This document shows, piece by piece, positions 30,213 to 38,591 of a DNA stretch of 64,000 nt. Source of the DNA: Agrobacterium genomosp. 13 str. CFBP 6927 (GTDB taxonomy: Bacteria > Pseudomonadota > Alphaproteobacteria > Rhizobiales > Rhizobiaceae); the NCBI GenBank assembly GCA_900012615.1, contig LT009756.1, positions 2,637,900-2,701,899 of the forward strand, given 5' to 3'. Below the pieces are notes generated by a model, which saw nothing but the letters and a program-made list of their open reading frames with translations, ran no database searches and was not told the DNA's origin. The translations under genes and the position numbers were made by a program. Numbering within the stretch: the first letter of the stretch is position 1; each line of letters starts with the position of its first letter.

Positions 30213-31832
30213 ATGACCAGAATTCTGACTTTCGCCCTTATCGTTCTGGCGCTCGGCTTCGGTTTCTCGTGGCTGGCGGATAGGCCCGGCGTGCTTTCCA
30301 TCGTCTGGCAGGGCCAGCTGATCGAAATGAGCCTGATGGTCGCCGCCTCGATCATCGCGGCGCTGGTTGCCGCCGTCATGCTGGTCTGGTGGATCGTCAA
30401 CGCCATATGGACGTCGCCAAACGCCGCCCGGCGTTATTTTCGCGCCCGCAAGCGCGACCGTGGTTATCAGGCGCTCTCCACCGGCCTCATCGCCGCCGGC
30501 GCCGGCAATGCCATCCTCGCCCGCAAGATGACGGCCCGCACTCAAGGGTTGCTCAGCGCCGACCAGGAGCCGCTTATCCACCTGCTCGATGCACAGGCTG
30601 ACCTCATTGAAAGCAAATATGACGAGGCGCGGCGCAAATTCGAAGCGATGGCCCGCGATCCCGAGACCCGGGAGCTTGGTCTTCGCGGCCTCTATATCGA
30701 GGCCCGCCGTCAGGGAGCCTATGAGGCCGCCCAGCAATATGCCGAGGACGCGGCGGAAAAGGCCCCTTACCTGCCATGGGCAGCGCAGGCGACGCTGGAA
30801 AACCGCTGCCGCAATGGACAATGGGACGACGCGATCCGCCTCCTCGACCAGCAGAAGGCGGCAGGCGTCATCGAACGCGGTGAGGCGGAACGCCTGAAAG
30901 CCGTGCTTCTCACTGCGAAGGCCGGTGAAAAACTGGAAAGCGATCCGGTGGGCGCGCGCGAGGACGCCAAACACGCCCTCAAGCTCGCGAAAAGCCTTGT
31001 GCCGGCAGCATTGATCGCCGCAAAATCCTATCTGCGCGAAGACAATCTGCGCAAGGCCGCAACGGTTCTGGAGCCGGTCTGGAAGACAGATCCGCATCCA
31101 CAGATCGCAGAGCTTTACGTGCGGGCGCGCAGCGGCGATACGGCTATCGACCGTCTGAAACGCGCCGAACGGCTGGAAAGCCTGAAGCCCAACAACATCG
31201 AATCCCTCTTCGCCGTGGCGCAGGCCGCACTCGACGCCAAGGAATTTGCCAAGGCGCGAGCCAAGGCAGAGGCCGCCGCCCGCATCGAGCCACGCGAAAG
31301 CATCTTCCTGCTGATGGCCGATATCGAGGAGGCTGAAACCGGCGATCAGGGCCGGGTGCGCTACTGGATGGCGCAGGCCTTGCGCGCGCCGCGTGATCCG
31401 GCCTGGGTGGCCGATGGCATCGCCTCGGAAAAATGGCTGCCCGTTTCGCCCGTTACCGGCCGTCTCGACGCCTTCGAATGGAAAGCGCCTTTCGGCCAGC
31501 TCGAAGGCCCCGTCGAAGATCTGACCATCGAAAATGCGATTGCCGCAGCACCGGCCCGCGCCGAACCCGCTCCCGCAACCATCATTGTCGACAAGGCCGC
31601 CGAGCCTGTTCTCGAGCCGAAACCCGCTCCACCGGTTGCGCCGATCGAGGTCAAGCCGGTCGTATCGGGTCCCAAGGAAAAAGAACCGGCGACAATTGAA
31701 GCACCGGAGGAAGCGGACATGGCCGACGCGAAGGCCGAAGCGGTACCCTTTTTCGGCGGCGCGCCGGATGATCCGGGCGTCAAGAAACCCGGCGCGGAAG
31801 CCGAACCCAAGACCCGGCTCAAACTCTTCTGA
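30213..31832 (+). CDS. hemY: HemY N-terminal domain protein with TPR repeats
   Basis: A 539-residue inner-membrane protein of the HemY family (not the protoporphyrinogen oxidase also called HemY). Two transmembrane helices (about 4-22 and 40-64) flank a short loop typical of HemY_N, followed by WWIVNAIWTSPNAARRYFRARKRDRGYQALSTGLIAAGAGN. The middle part contains tetratricopeptide-like helices (AAQQYAEDAAEKAPYLPWAAQATLE, ARAKAEAAARIEPRESIFLLMADIEEAE). The last 100 residues are Pro/Ala/Glu-rich. It is conserved next to Mic60 in this lineage. The precise role in haem or envelope biology is unresolved. terB follows after 14 bases. Confidence 0.9.
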   Translation: MTRILTFALIVLALGFGFSWLADRPGVLSIVWQGQLIEMSLMVAASIIAALVAAVMLVWWIVNAIWTSPNAARRYFRARKRDRGYQALSTGLIAAGAGNAILARKMTARTQGLLSADQEPLIHLLDAQADLIESKYDEARRKFEAMARDPETRELGLRGLYIEARRQGAYEAAQQYAEDAAEKAPYLPWAAQATLENRCRNGQWDDAIRLLDQQKAAGVIERGEAERLKAVLLTAKAGEKLESDPVGAREDAKHALKLAKSLVPAALIAAKSYLREDNLRKAATVLEPVWKTDPHPQIAELYVRARSGDTAIDRLKRAERLESLKPNNIESLFAVAQAALDAKEFAKARAKAEAAARIEPRESIFLLMADIEEAETGDQGRVRYWMAQALRAPRDPAWVADGIASEKWLPVSPVTGRLDAFEWKAPFGQLEGPVEDLTIENAIAAAPARAEPAPATIIVDKAAEPVLEPKPAPPVAPIEVKPVVSGPKEKEPATIEAPEEADMADAKAEAVPFFGGAPDDPGVKKPGAEAEPKTRLKLF

Positions 31833-31846
31833 CGAACAGGCTATCG

Positions 31847-32335
31847 ATGTTCAACCAAATACAGTCGTTTATTCAGAACCTCGTCGGCCAGCACACGGAT
31901 GAATTCGGCCCTGATGATCTGAGGGTAGCAGTTGCCGCCCTCTGTTTTCAGGTGATGGAAGCCGACGGCACAGTCTCGAAAAGCGAACGCGACCGTCTTC
32001 GCGAAATCCTTCAGGATTATTATCATCTCGACGCCGGCAAGCTGGACGCGCTTCTCACCGCAGGCCAGGAGGCCGGCAAGGAAGCCGTCGATTATTATCG
32101 TTTCACCACCGATATCCGCCGCCATCTCGATGAAGATCAGCGCGTGGAGCTTATTGGCATACTCTGGGATATTGTTTACGCTGACGGCCAACGAAGCGAA
32201 ATGGAAGACCATGTGATCTGGCGTGTCGCCGATCTGCTTGGCGTTTCAGTTCGCGACAGGGTTCTGCAACGTCAGCAGGCCGCCACGAGGTCCGGGCCCG
32301 CTGAAGAAAGCGAAAACAAAGACGATGCTGTTTGA
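31847..32335 (+). CDS. TerB family protein
   Basis: A 162-residue all-helical protein of the TerB (tellurite resistance) family. The metal-binding acidic pattern appears twice: FQVMEADGTVSKSERDRLREILQDYY (about 35-60) and WDIVYADGQRSEMEDHVIWRVADLLGV (about 107-133). Stand-alone TerB proteins are common, and most have no proven link to tellurite; the name reflects the domain only. It continues the hem operon 14 bases after hemY, and the next gene overlaps its 3' end by 11 bases. Confidence 0.88.
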   Translation: MFNQIQSFIQNLVGQHTDEFGPDDLRVAVAALCFQVMEADGTVSKSERDRLREILQDYYHLDAGKLDALLTAGQEAGKEAVDYYRFTTDIRRHLDEDQRVELIGILWDIVYADGQRSEMEDHVIWRVADLLGVSVRDRVLQRQQAATRSGPAEESENKDDAV

Positions 32336-33056
32336 CCCCTCCAGGCAACAGAGCAGACAACCTTCCCTGCTCGTGGTCCTGCATCAGGAACGTTCCACGC
32401 CTGGCCGCGTTGGCCAGATGCTGGTGGAAAAAGGCTATCGTCTGGATATAAGACGCCCCGCGCTCGGCGATGACCTGCCGCAAACGCTGGAAAAACATGC
32501 GGGCGCCATCATCTTCGGCGGCCCGATGAGCGCCAATGACCCGCATGATTACGTCAAAGCCGAAATCGACTGGCTGAAGGTGCCGCTGAAGGAAAACAAG
32601 CCCTTTCTCGGCATCTGTCTTGGCGCGCAGATGCTGTCCAAACATCTGGGCGGCAAGGTCGAGGCCGACAGGGAAGGCAAGGTGGAGATCGGCTGGTATC
32701 CGCTCCACGCCACCGAACACGGACGGCTCCTGATGCCGCATTGGCCGAAGATGGTCTATCATTTTCACCGCGAGGGTTTCGAACTTCCCCGGGGAGCTGA
32801 GCTTCTGGCGTCAGGCGAGACCTACCCCAATCAGGCTTATCGATATGGAAAAAATGCCTGGGGCCTGCAGTTTCACGCCGAATTGACGCGCGCCATGATG
32901 CATAGCTGGGTGGTGCGCGGCGCACAGCGTTTCGGCATGCCCAATGCGCAGGTCGGCAGCCAGCATCTGGAGGGCCGTATGTTGTTCGACACGCCGCTCC
33001 GGTCATGGCTCGGCAATTTCCTTGATCTGGTTTTTGAAGGCAAAGCGCAGCGCTGA
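32325..33056 (+). CDS. Class I glutamine amidotransferase-like protein
   Basis: A 243-residue stand-alone class I glutamine amidotransferase domain, related to the GATase part of GMP synthase. The nucleophile cysteine is in FLGICLGAQMLSKHLGG (about residue 102), and the His-Glu pair is in WGLQFHAELT (about 180). IIFGGPMSANDPHDY supplies the oxyanion region. The catalytic triad is complete, but no synthetase domain is attached, so the ammonia acceptor is unknown. The ATG at 32325 lies inside the terB 3' end (11-base overlap). The gene ends 12 bases before the convergent MFS gene and closes the hem operon. Confidence 0.88.
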   Translation: MLFDPSRQQSRQPSLLVVLHQERSTPGRVGQMLVEKGYRLDIRRPALGDDLPQTLEKHAGAIIFGGPMSANDPHDYVKAEIDWLKVPLKENKPFLGICLGAQMLSKHLGGKVEADREGKVEIGWYPLHATEHGRLLMPHWPKMVYHFHREGFELPRGAELLASGETYPNQAYRYGKNAWGLQFHAELTRAMMHSWVVRGAQRFGMPNAQVGSQHLEGRMLFDTPLRSWLGNFLDLVFEGKAQR

Positions 33057-33068
33057 AGCAATCCGCCG

Positions 33069-34301
33069 TCAGTGCGGCGCATCCAGATTGTCGATCCTGC
33101 GCAGCTTTGAAAAGCTGAGTGCCCAGATAACCGCGACAGCAAGCGTGCCCGCTCCGCCGATGACGACGGCCGGCACCGCACCGACCACATGGGCCATGGT
33201 GCCGGCGCGGAATTCCCCCAGCTCGTTGGAAGCGCCGACAAACACCATGTTGACCGCATTCACGCGCCCGCGCACCTCATCCGGCGTCCAGAGCGCGATC
33301 AACGTCTCCCGCACGTAAACGGACACCATGTCCGATGCGCCCATGACCACCAATGCGGCAATGGACACCCATGCCGTTTCGGAAAGCCCGAATACCACGG
33401 CGGAAATACCGAAGAGGCCGACGCCAACGAACATCAGAAGGCCGGCGTGGTGGCGGATGGGCCTGAACGCCAGAATAACCGCAACGGTGATGGCGCCGAT
33501 ACCGGGAGCTGCGCGCAGAAGCCCAAGGCCCCATGGGCCCAGCGTCAACACTTCCTTGGCGAAAATCGGCATCAGGGCGACAGCGCCGCCGAGCAGGACG
33601 GCAAAGAGATCGAGCGAAATTGCGCCGAGAACCACTTTCTCCTGCGAAATGAATTTGAACCCGGCCAGCATTGTCTCAAGGCTGATGGCTTTCGCTGGAC
33701 CGCGCTGTTCTGGTTTACGGATTGTCACGGCCAACGCCGCCGACACGATGAAGAGAACGAATGCGACGCTATAGGCGACGGACGCGCCAGCACCATAAAG
33801 CAGGCCGCCGGCGACGGGGCCAAGAATGGACGCCATCTGCCAGGAGGAAGAATTCCAGGCTATGGCGTTCGGCAAATCCTCGACTGGTATGAGATTGGGG
33901 GCGAGTGACTGAACCGCAGGCCCCATGAAGGCACGCTCGATCCCGAACACGACGAGAATTGCGAAGACCGGCCAGGGAGAAAAATTGTGCGTCACCGTCA
34001 AGCCAAGCAGGGCCGCGGCGCAACCGGCCGCGATCACAAGACATATGGCCATGATGCGCCGGCGATTGTGCCTGTCGGCGACAGTTCCCGTGACGAGTAT
34101 CAAAAGCAGCGACGGCAGAAACTGGAAGAGACCGATCAGACCAAGATAAAAGGCATTGCCGGTGACCTCATACATCTGCCAGCCAACGGAAACGCTGACG
34201 ATCTGGATGGCGAAGGCCGAAAAAAACCGGGCGCTGAAAAAACGACGATAGGAACTGTGCCGGAATGCACCGAAGCGGTTTTCGGCAGAAGGCAGGGACA
34301 T
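33069..34301 (-). CDS. MFS transporter, EntS/MefA-type
   Basis: A 410-residue major facilitator with about 12 transmembrane helices. The N-terminus FRHSSYRRFFSARFFSAFAIQIVSVSVGWQMYEVTG and the motif A loop TVADRHNRRRIMAICLV are typical of the group that includes the enterobactin exporter EntS and Mef macrolide pumps. The ENTS-type DEVRGRVNAVNMVFVGASNELGEF loop is near the C-terminus. Substrate is unknown; export of a small molecule is the reasonable guess. It is monocistronic and divergent from yggT across a 249-base gap. Confidence 0.88.
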   Translation of the reverse strand: MSLPSAENRFGAFRHSSYRRFFSARFFSAFAIQIVSVSVGWQMYEVTGNAFYLGLIGLFQFLPSLLLILVTGTVADRHNRRRIMAICLVIAAGCAAALLGLTVTHNFSPWPVFAILVVFGIERAFMGPAVQSLAPNLIPVEDLPNAIAWNSSSWQMASILGPVAGGLLYGAGASVAYSVAFVLFIVSAALAVTIRKPEQRGPAKAISLETMLAGFKFISQEKVVLGAISLDLFAVLLGGAVALMPIFAKEVLTLGPWGLGLLRAAPGIGAITVAVILAFRPIRHHAGLLMFVGVGLFGISAVVFGLSETAWVSIAALVVMGASDMVSVYVRETLIALWTPDEVRGRVNAVNMVFVGASNELGEFRAGTMAHVVGAVPAVVIGGAGTLAVAVIWALSFSKLRRIDNLDAPH

Positions 34302-34550
34302 CGGCTGGGCGCTCTCGAGACAATATGAGAAGTTTGCAATAGATCGATATCACGGGAAGCGCCAGCCCTTCCGTTCAGGGGGATGACGAAAAATATGATC
34401 GGTTTCCGTCTGAAATCCCGCTGCAAATCCATGAACCGGATTATGGTGATCGACGGTCGATCCGACCAAAGATCATTACGATCTGGCGCAACACTTGCCG
34501 GTTCACGGTTCAATGTCTAAATGTCTAGCAACCAAGATACGGAGATATTG

Positions 34551-34841
34551 ATGCTTGCCCTGTTTCAGACCATCGATCTGGCCTTGAACCTCTATACGTG
34601 GGTGCTGATTGCCAGCGCTATTTTTTCCTGGCTTTACGCCTTCAACGTCATCAATTCCCGCAACCAGTTCGTGAACGCCATCGGGAGTTTCCTGGTCAAC
34701 GTCACGGAACCGGCCCTGCGCCCCATTCGCCGCATTCTGCCCAATCTCGGCGGTATCGACATTTCGCCGATCATCCTGCTGCTGATCATCTTCTTCATCC
34801 GCTCCTTCATGTGGAACACGCTCTATCCGATGACCGTTTGA
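34551..34841 (+). CDS. YggT family membrane protein
   Basis: A 96-residue inner-membrane protein with two hydrophobic segments (about 3-26 and 67-90). It carries the YggT signature [58 protein letters not shown]. The family has been linked to osmotic stress and to FtsZ-positioning genes in other bacteria; the role is not fixed. I chose the ATG at 34551 because ACGGAGAT precedes it. An upstream ATG at 34521 adds ten unlikely residues. Its stop overlaps the TTG start of the DUF167 gene. Confidence 0.9.
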   Translation: MLALFQTIDLALNLYTWVLIASAIFSWLYAFNVINSRNQFVNAIGSFLVNVTEPALRPIRRILPNLGGIDISPIILLLIIFFIRSFMWNTLYPMTV

Positions 34842-35143
34842 GCAGCCCCTGGCAAAAGCACCATGATCATGTCCGCCTGCCTGTTCGCCTCACACCGAAT
34901 GGCGGGCGGGATGCGATTGACGGCGTGGAACAGGATGCGGACGGAAACGCGCATCTGAAGATACGCGTCAGCGCCGTGCCCGAAGGCGGCAAGGCGAACA
35001 AGGCCCTTATTGCTTTGCTGGCGAAAAAGCTTGGCCTGCCCAAATCTTCCATCACCTTCATTTCAGGCGAAACGGCGCGCAAAAAAATCCTCCGGGTCGA
35101 TACCGACCCGGAGGATTTCGAAAAGCTTTTTAAAAATCTGTAG
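34838..35143 (+). CDS. DUF167 (YggU/UPF0235) family protein
   Basis: A 101-residue protein of the UPF0235 family. It has [57 protein letters not shown] and the C-terminal [14 protein letters not shown]. Function is unknown. The only in-frame start that fits is a TTG at 34838, overlapping the yggT stop (TTGA). This points to translational coupling. Its last 60 bases carry a perfect 15-bp hairpin that reads as a terminator for the convergent ppa gene. Confidence 0.88.
   Translation: MSSPWQKHHDHVRLPVRLTPNGGRDAIDGVEQDADGNAHLKIRVSAVPEGGKANKALIALLAKKLGLPKSSITFISGETARKKILRVDTDPEDFEKLFKNL
35081..35118 (-). terminator. ppa terminator embedded in the DUF167 coding sequence
   Basis: A perfect 15-base stem (35085-35099 with 35104-35118, 4-base loop, core CCTCCGGGTCG) is followed on the minus strand by ATTTTTTT. 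This is a textbook Rho-independent terminator about 60 bases after the ppa stop, lying wholly within the opposite-strand DUF167 gene near its 3' end. On the plus strand only short T-runs follow. Confidence 0.85.
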
Positions 35144-35179
35144 GCATCGACCCGATGCTTACACAAAGCTCAGCGCTGA

Positions 35180-35713
35180 TCAGCCCTGCGCCTTGTAACG
35201 CTCGATGGCTTCAACGATCAGCTTCTTGGCAACGTCGACATCCTGCCAGCCGCCCATCTTCACCCACTTGCCGGGCTCCAGATCCTTGTAGTGCTCGAAG
35301 AAGTGTTCGATCTGCTTCAGCGTGATTTCCGGCAGGTCGGTGTAGTTGTGGACCTTGTCGTAGCGGCGCGTCAGCTTCGGAACCGGCACGGCCAGAATCT
35401 TCTCATCCTTGCCACCGTCATCTTCCATGATCATGACACCGATGGGGCGAACATTGATCACGCAGCCCGGAACCAGCGGACGGGTGTTGCAGATGAGAAC
35501 GTCGATCGGGTCGCCATCGTCAGACAGCGTGTGCGGCACGAAACCATAGTTACCCGGATAGGTCATCGGCGTGTAGAGGAAGCGATCGACGACCAGCGCA
35601 CCCGCATCCTTGTCCATCTCGTACTTGATCGGATGGCCACCGACCGGCACTTCAACGATGACATTCACGTCATCCGGCGGATTCTTGCCTACGGAAATTG
35701 CATCGATACGCAT
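35180..35713 (-). CDS. ppa: Inorganic pyrophosphatase (family I)
   Basis: Hydrolyses pyrophosphate and so drives biosynthetic reactions; cytoplasmic, Mg2+-dependent. The 177-residue protein has the metal-binding signature [16 protein letters not shown] (about residue 64-79), the conserved [33 protein letters not shown] before it, and [39 protein letters not shown] in the C-terminal half. GAGGGAAGCG precedes the ATG at 35713. Its transcript should end in the hairpin inside the convergent DUF167 gene. Confidence 0.98.
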   Translation of the reverse strand: MRIDAISVGKNPPDDVNVIVEVPVGGHPIKYEMDKDAGALVVDRFLYTPMTYPGNYGFVPHTLSDDGDPIDVLICNTRPLVPGCVINVRPIGVMIMEDDGGKDEKILAVPVPKLTRRYDKVHNYTDLPEITLKQIEHFFEHYKDLEPGKWVKMGGWQDVDVAKKLIVEAIERYKAQG

Positions 35714-35883
35714 TCGCTTCCCTCAATTCGACGGGTTGGATTTGGTTTTCGATACTGGGAAAGTCGCCGCATTGCAACACGGCTTTGGGCGGATAAGGCA
35801 GAATGCGGGATTTGAGGGTATCGCTATTGCGCATGGCAAAGGCGGAAAGATCAAACGGGCTTAAAATCCACCCGCAATTTTTA

Positions 35884-36390
35884 TCAGTTCCAGACGAAAC
35901 CGACTTTGCGCAGTGACTTGCCGCCGAAGTCTTCCATGCCTTCTGCAATATCGCGGCCGCCATGCGAGCGGAAAAAACGATTGGCGACATCGCTGTCTTC
36001 GAGGCACCAGACGACGATGCCGTTGCAGCCGAGCGACGTCAGCAGCCTGCGCGCCTCCGTGAACAACAGGGAGCCAAGCCCGATGCCCTGATATTCCGGG
36101 CGCAGATAAAGTTCGTAAATCTCGCCATCATGCGGCAGCCCGCGCGCACGGCTGAGGCCCAGTGTCGCATATCCGGCAACCACGCCGGCCACTTCCACCA
36201 CCAGCATGGTGGCGGATCCTTTGGTCGCCTTCTTCCACCAGATTTCGCCGCGGCGCTCCAGCATCTGCGTCAACGGCCTGTGCGGGATTAGCCCGGCATA
36301 GGCCTGTTGCCACGACAGACGGTGCGCCTCGGAGATGGCGCGCGCATCATGCGGTTCAGCACGGCGAACATCGATGGATAACGTTTTCAT
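35884..36390 (-). CDS. GNAT family N-acetyltransferase
   Basis: A 168-residue GCN5-related acetyltransferase. The N-terminal DVRRAEPHDARAISEAHRLSWQQAYAGLIPH is typical of the group. The acetyl-CoA loop is in ELYLRPEYQGIGLGSLLFTEARRLLTSLG (Q/RxxGxG/A, about 92-120), and a later VVWCLEDSDVANRFFRSHGG gives the C-terminal beta strand and helix. The substrate is unknown. A perfectly spaced TTAA-N7-TTAAC site lies about 100 bases upstream of its start. ppa follows after 170 bases, probably from its own promoter. Confidence 0.88.
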   Translation of the reverse strand: MKTLSIDVRRAEPHDARAISEAHRLSWQQAYAGLIPHRPLTQMLERRGEIWWKKATKGSATMLVVEVAGVVAGYATLGLSRARGLPHDGEIYELYLRPEYQGIGLGSLLFTEARRLLTSLGCNGIVVWCLEDSDVANRFFRSHGGRDIAEGMEDFGGKSLRKVGFVWN

Positions 36391-36487
36391 AACGCGATTC
36401 TGGCCCCGGCCACGGAAACTTACCAGTCATAAAGGTTAACGCCGGCAAGCTTACCCACAGCCTATTCATGTGGACGACCGATAAAAA

Positions 36488-36502
36488 TTAACGCATCCTT
36501 AA
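36488..36502. promoter_or_regulatory. CtrA-type box TTAA-N7-TTAA
   Basis: TTAACGCATCCTTAACC contains two TTAA half sites separated by seven bases, the full consensus for the cell-cycle regulator CtrA of alphaproteobacteria. It lies between the typA terminator and the GNAT gene, 98 bases upstream of the GNAT start, a position compatible with direct control. Single instance; occupancy is unproven. Confidence 0.45.
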
Positions 36503-36550
36503 CCTTTGGCACAAGCACCTTTCGACTCATGCACACATAAAAACGAACGC

Positions 36551-36579
36551 ATAAAAAAAACCCGGCTCGAGGCCGGGTT
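36551..36579 (-). terminator. typA terminator
   Basis: An 8-bp stem (AACCCGGC at 36559-36566 with GCCGGGTT at 36572-36579) is followed on the minus strand by an eight-base T-run. It lies about 30 bases after the typA stop. This is a strong Rho-independent terminator. Confidence 0.92.
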
Positions 36580-36607
36580 CTTTCAAATTCATAACAACAA
36601 GCCGCAA

Positions 36608-38428
36608 TCAGACAGCGAGCTTGGCCTTTTCAAAACGCTTGCGATCATTGGCATCCAGGAACATCTTGCGCAGACGGATGGACTTTGGCGTCACTTCCAT
36701 CAGCTCGTCGTCCTGAATCCAGGAAAGCGCGCGATCAAGCGTCATGCGGATCGGCGGCGTCAGCTTAACGGCTTCATCCTTGCCGGCAGCGCGGATGTTG
36801 GTCAGCTGCTTGCCCTTCAGCACGTTCACTTCGAGATCGTTATCGCGAGAGTGAATACCGATGATCATACCGGCATAAACCTTTTCACCCGGCTCGATGA
36901 TCATCGGGCCGCGATCTTCCAGGTTGAACATGGCGTAGGCGACAGCTTCGCCCGAACCGTTCGACAGCAGAACGCCGTTGACGCGGCCGGCAATCTGGCC
37001 CTTGAAGGGCTGATAGTCGTGGAACAGACGGTTCATGATCGCCGTGCCGCGGGTGTCGGTCAAAAGCTCCGACTGGTAGCCGATGAGGCCACGGGTCGGC
37101 GCATAGAACTTCAGACGAACGCGATTGCCGCCGGAAGGACGAAGCTCGGCCATTTCAGCCTTGCGCTCGGACATCTTCTGGACGACGACGCCGGAATGTT
37201 CTTCATCAACGTCGATCACAACTTCTTCGATCGGCTCCAGCAGGGTGCCGTTCTCATCCTTGTGCATGACGACGCGCGGACGCGAAACGGCAAGCTCGAA
37301 GCCTTCGCGACGCATGGTTTCGATCAGAACGGCCAGCTGCAATTCGCCACGGCCGGAAACGAAGAACGAATCCTTGCCTTCGGCTTCTTCGATCTTCAGC
37401 GCAACGTTGCCTTCGGCTTCCTTGAACAGACGGTCACGGATAACGCGGCTCGTGACCTTGTCGCCTTCGGTGCCAGCCAGCGGGCTGTCGTTGACGATGA
37501 ACGACATGGTAACGGTCGGCGGGTCGATCGGCTGCGCGGTCATCGCCTCGGTGACGGAGGGGTCACAGAAGGTGTCGGCAACAGTACCCTTGGAGAGGCC
37601 TGCAATGGCGACGATGTCACCGGCATGGGCTTCTTCGATTGACGTGCGCTCAATGCCGCGGAATGCGAGGATCTTCGAGATACGGCCGTTTTCAATAACC
37701 TTGCCGTCCTGGCCGAGAACCTTCACCGCCTGGTTCGGCTTGATGGAGCCGGAAGCAATGCGACCGGTGATGATGCGGCCGAGGAAGTTGTTGGCTTCAA
37801 GGATGGTGCCGATCAGACGGAACGGACCTTCTTCAACCTTGGGCTCCGGAACATGTTCGAGAACCAGATCGAGCAGCGGCGCAAGACCCTGATCCTTCGG
37901 GCCTTCCGGGTTGACGTTCATCCAGCCGTCACGGCCCGAACCGTAGAGGATCGGGAAGTCGAGCTGCTCGTCGGTGGCATCGAGGTTTGCGAAGAGGTCG
38001 AAGACTTCGTTGATGACTTCTTCGTGGCGGCCATCCGGACGGTCGATCTTGTTGATCGCGACGATCGGGCGAAGACCAACCTTCAGCGCCTTGCTGACCA
38101 CGAACTTGGTCTGCGGCATCGGGCCTTCCGAGCTATCGACCAGAACGATCGCACCATCCACCATCGACAGGATACGCTCGACTTCACCGCCGAAGTCGGC
38201 GTGGCCGGGGGTGTCGACGATGTTGATGCGGACACCCTTCCACTCCACCGAGGTCGCCTTGGCGAGAATGGTGATGCCACGTTCCTTTTCGAGATCGTTG
38301 CTATCCATCACGCGCTCGGCGACACGCTGGTTGTCGCGGAACGAGCCGGACTGCTTCAGAAGCTCGTCCACGAGCGTCGTTTTTCCATGGTCAACGTGCG
38401 CGATGATCGCGATGTTGCGAAGTGCCAT
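36608..38428 (-). CDS. typA: Translational GTPase TypA/BipA
   Basis: Ribosome-associated translational GTPase important for 50S assembly and stress adaptation. The 606-residue protein has G1 in IIAHVDHGKTTLVDELLKQSG, the switch I element RGITILAKATSV, G3 DTPGHADFGGEVER, and G4 NKIDRPDGRHEEV. The EF-Tu-like domain II, EF-G-like domains and the BipA-specific C-terminal domain (RGELQLAVLIETMRREGFELAVSRP, then TRGLIGYQSELLTDTRGTAIMNRLFHDY) follow. Length fits the family. It stands alone between two hairpins. Confidence 0.97.
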   Translation of the reverse strand: MALRNIAIIAHVDHGKTTLVDELLKQSGSFRDNQRVAERVMDSNDLEKERGITILAKATSVEWKGVRINIVDTPGHADFGGEVERILSMVDGAIVLVDSSEGPMPQTKFVVSKALKVGLRPIVAINKIDRPDGRHEEVINEVFDLFANLDATDEQLDFPILYGSGRDGWMNVNPEGPKDQGLAPLLDLVLEHVPEPKVEEGPFRLIGTILEANNFLGRIITGRIASGSIKPNQAVKVLGQDGKVIENGRISKILAFRGIERTSIEEAHAGDIVAIAGLSKGTVADTFCDPSVTEAMTAQPIDPPTVTMSFIVNDSPLAGTEGDKVTSRVIRDRLFKEAEGNVALKIEEAEGKDSFFVSGRGELQLAVLIETMRREGFELAVSRPRVVMHKDENGTLLEPIEEVVIDVDEEHSGVVVQKMSERKAEMAELRPSGGNRVRLKFYAPTRGLIGYQSELLTDTRGTAIMNRLFHDYQPFKGQIAGRVNGVLLSNGSGEAVAYAMFNLEDRGPMIIEPGEKVYAGMIIGIHSRDNDLEVNVLKGKQLTNIRAAGKDEAVKLTPPIRMTLDRALSWIQDDELMEVTPKSIRLRKMFLDANDRKRFEKAKLAV

Positions 38429-38514
38429 TGTTCAAAATCTCTGAGGTTGGGCGCCACTATCGTGAGATGCGCCAATTTAGTTTGGCGCGCTCATAACCTT
38501 TTTTTTGCAAATGC

Positions 38515-38545
38515 GAAAGGGGGGGCCTTGTCATAAGGCCCCTGC
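38515..38545 (-). terminator. Possible terminator after the M3 peptidase gene
   Basis: An 8-bp GC-rich stem (GGGGCCTT at 38522-38529 with AAGGCCCC at 38535-38542, 5-base loop) is followed on the minus strand by CCCTTTCG. It lies about 50 bases after the peptidase stop and upstream of typA. The T-run is weak, so this is tentative. Confidence 0.5.
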
Positions 38546-38591
38546 GCTCAGGTTCTAGCTCAGAAATATGACAGCCTTTTATACCGGACTC

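Noticed and set aside
36451..36460. TTACCCACAG as a DnaA box
   Set aside because: One mismatch to the consensus and only a single copy; no cluster or AT-rich unwinding region.
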